From positions 1 through 6,194 of the forward strand of contig WRKE01000186.1 in assembly GCA_009778235.1 (NCBI GenBank): a DNA stretch of 6,194 bases, read 5' to 3'. Position numbers and translations under genes: made by a program. Below, one piece after another: positions 5,364 through 6,194 of this stretch. Position 1 is the first letter of the stretch; each line of letters begins with the position of its first letter. The stretch is from Pseudomonadota bacterium (lineage in GTDB: Bacteria > Desulfobacterota > Desulfobulbia > Desulfobulbales > Desulfobulbaceae). The notes under the pieces are model-generated. The model worked only from the letters and a program-made list of their open reading frames with translations, did no database searches and was not told the origin of the DNA.

Positions 5364-6194
5364 TTAGTCATCAATCTGTTCCCACACCGGGCCGGCAGCG
5401 GTATCGCGAATGGCAACCCCCTTGCGGAGCAATTCTTCGCGGGCGGAATCAGCGGCGGTCCAGTCCTTGAGCTGCCGGGCACGTTCACGCTGGCGGATGA
5501 GCCGGTCGATCTCCGGCGTCAGCGGGCAGTACTCCAAACGTAACACGCCGAGCACCCCGTTGATCAGCTCCAGTGCCTCCAACACATCGCGCTTCTGGTC
5601 CCGATCCAATTGCCGGGCCTGGAGCACCGGATTGGCCTGTTTGATGAAGTTGAACAATGCGCCGATGACCCCGGAGATGTTGAGGTCGTCATTCATCGTC
5701 TCCACAAAACGCTTTTCCAGCTCGGTCACATAGGCCGCCACCTCAGGATGGGGCAGGCCGACAGGCAGGCAAAGGAGTTTGCGGGTGAACTCATCGATCC
5801 GCCGCAGCGCCGTCCGGGCCGCATCCAGCCGTTTATAGGAGAACGGCAGGGGCTTGCGGTAATGCACACCCATCAGCATGAAGCGCAGCTCCCGGCCGGT
5901 ATAGCCCTTGCCCAGCACCTCGCGCAAGGTGACCACATTGCCGGTGTCGCTGGCCATTTTGCGGCCGTCCATGAGCAGCTGGCCGGAATGGAGCCAGAAG
6001 TTGGCCAGGGGTTTGCCGGTGAGCGCCTCGGCGATGGCGGTCTCGTTTTCGTGGTGCGGAAAAACCAGATCCTGGCTGGCGGTGTGGATATCCAAGGTCT
6101 CGCCGAGGTACTTGGTCGACATCGCCGTGCATTCGATGTGCCATCCGGGCCGGACATTGCCCCAGTCGGTTTCGTAAAAGATGCCCTTTTTCAG
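5364..6194 (-). CDS. cysS: Cysteinyl-tRNA synthetase, C-terminal part (5' end outside the window)
   Basis: This enzyme attaches cysteine to tRNA-Cys in the cytoplasm. The visible 276 residues run from the catalytic domain to the true C-terminus; full-length bacterial CysRS is about 460-500 residues, so the HIGH motif and first zinc ligand lie beyond the right edge. The frame is open through 6194 and begins ...FYETDWGNVRPGWHIECTAM. Recognisable parts are the zinc-site Cys in WHIECTAMSTKYLGE, the FPHHENE block with further zinc ligands, the KMSKS region, HYRKPLPFS, the DALR-type tRNA-binding domain around FVETMNDDLNISG, and the usual C-terminal end (LKDWTAADSAREELLRKG to VWEQIDD). Two motifs are unusual: the class KMSKS is KMASD, and the IHGGG stretch is IHTAS. 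The frame is otherwise intact, so this should be a working variant. tRNA-Arg follows on the same strand. Confidence 0.95.
   Translation of the reverse strand: MKKGIFYETDWGNVRPGWHIECTAMSTKYLGETLDIHTASQDLVFPHHENETAIAEALTGKPLANFWLHSGQLLMDGRKMASDTGNVVTLREVLGKGYTGRELRFMLMGVHYRKPLPFSYKRLDAARTALRRIDEFTRKLLCLPVGLPHPEVAAYVTELEKRFVETMNDDLNISGVIGALFNFIKQANPVLQARQLDRDQKRDVLEALELINGVLGVLRLEYCPLTPEIDRLIRQRERARQLKDWTAADSAREELLRKGVAIRDTAAGPVWEQIDD

Overview
The window looks like chromosomal DNA from a moderately GC-rich Gram-negative bacterium. The CysRS fragment, an NtrB-like histidine kinase with a helical sensor domain, and tRNA and transposase remnants of this style fit the Desulfobacterota (Desulfovibrio-like sulfate reducers). 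That is inference from protein style; nothing in the window fixes the taxon.

Left edge (1-101): a short imperfect palindromic intergenic repeat, then a leader with no confident promoter. From about 102 to 4571 four + strand genes are packed with overlapping ends (8, 11 and 8 bases), and each internal start has a Shine-Dalgarno inside the preceding gene, so this reads as one translationally coupled operon. Genes 1 and 2 encode multi-pass membrane proteins unlike standard families. Each begins with a soluble region resembling the GspE/MshE N-terminal domain. Each then carries repeated DUF202-like modules, three in gene 1 and two in gene 2. Every module is a run of about five or six seven-residue units with Arg (usually Arg-Thr) at the same place, followed by a two-helix hairpin. 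Genes 3 and 4 encode a membrane histidine kinase with a helical extracytoplasmic sensor, and a stand-alone receiver domain with no output domain. The likely arrangement is that the kinase and receiver sense a signal and control, or are controlled by, the two membrane proteins. The function of that pair is unknown.

The stretch 4572-5127 holds no intact gene. On the - strand it contains decayed transposase sequence: an IS3-type OrfA plus the start of OrfB, with indels at or near homopolymer tracts, joined directly to the N-terminal part of an IS4-family (DUF4372) transposase. It lies just beyond the terminator of a tRNA-Arg(UCU) gene.

Right part, - strand: cysS (C-terminal 276 residues, running off the window), a 119-base gap, tRNA-Arg(UCU) with an encoded CCA, and a strong intrinsic terminator. 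The operon and the cysS/tRNA unit converge on the transposase debris, so this is a hinge between an accessory or lineage-specific operon and core translation genes.
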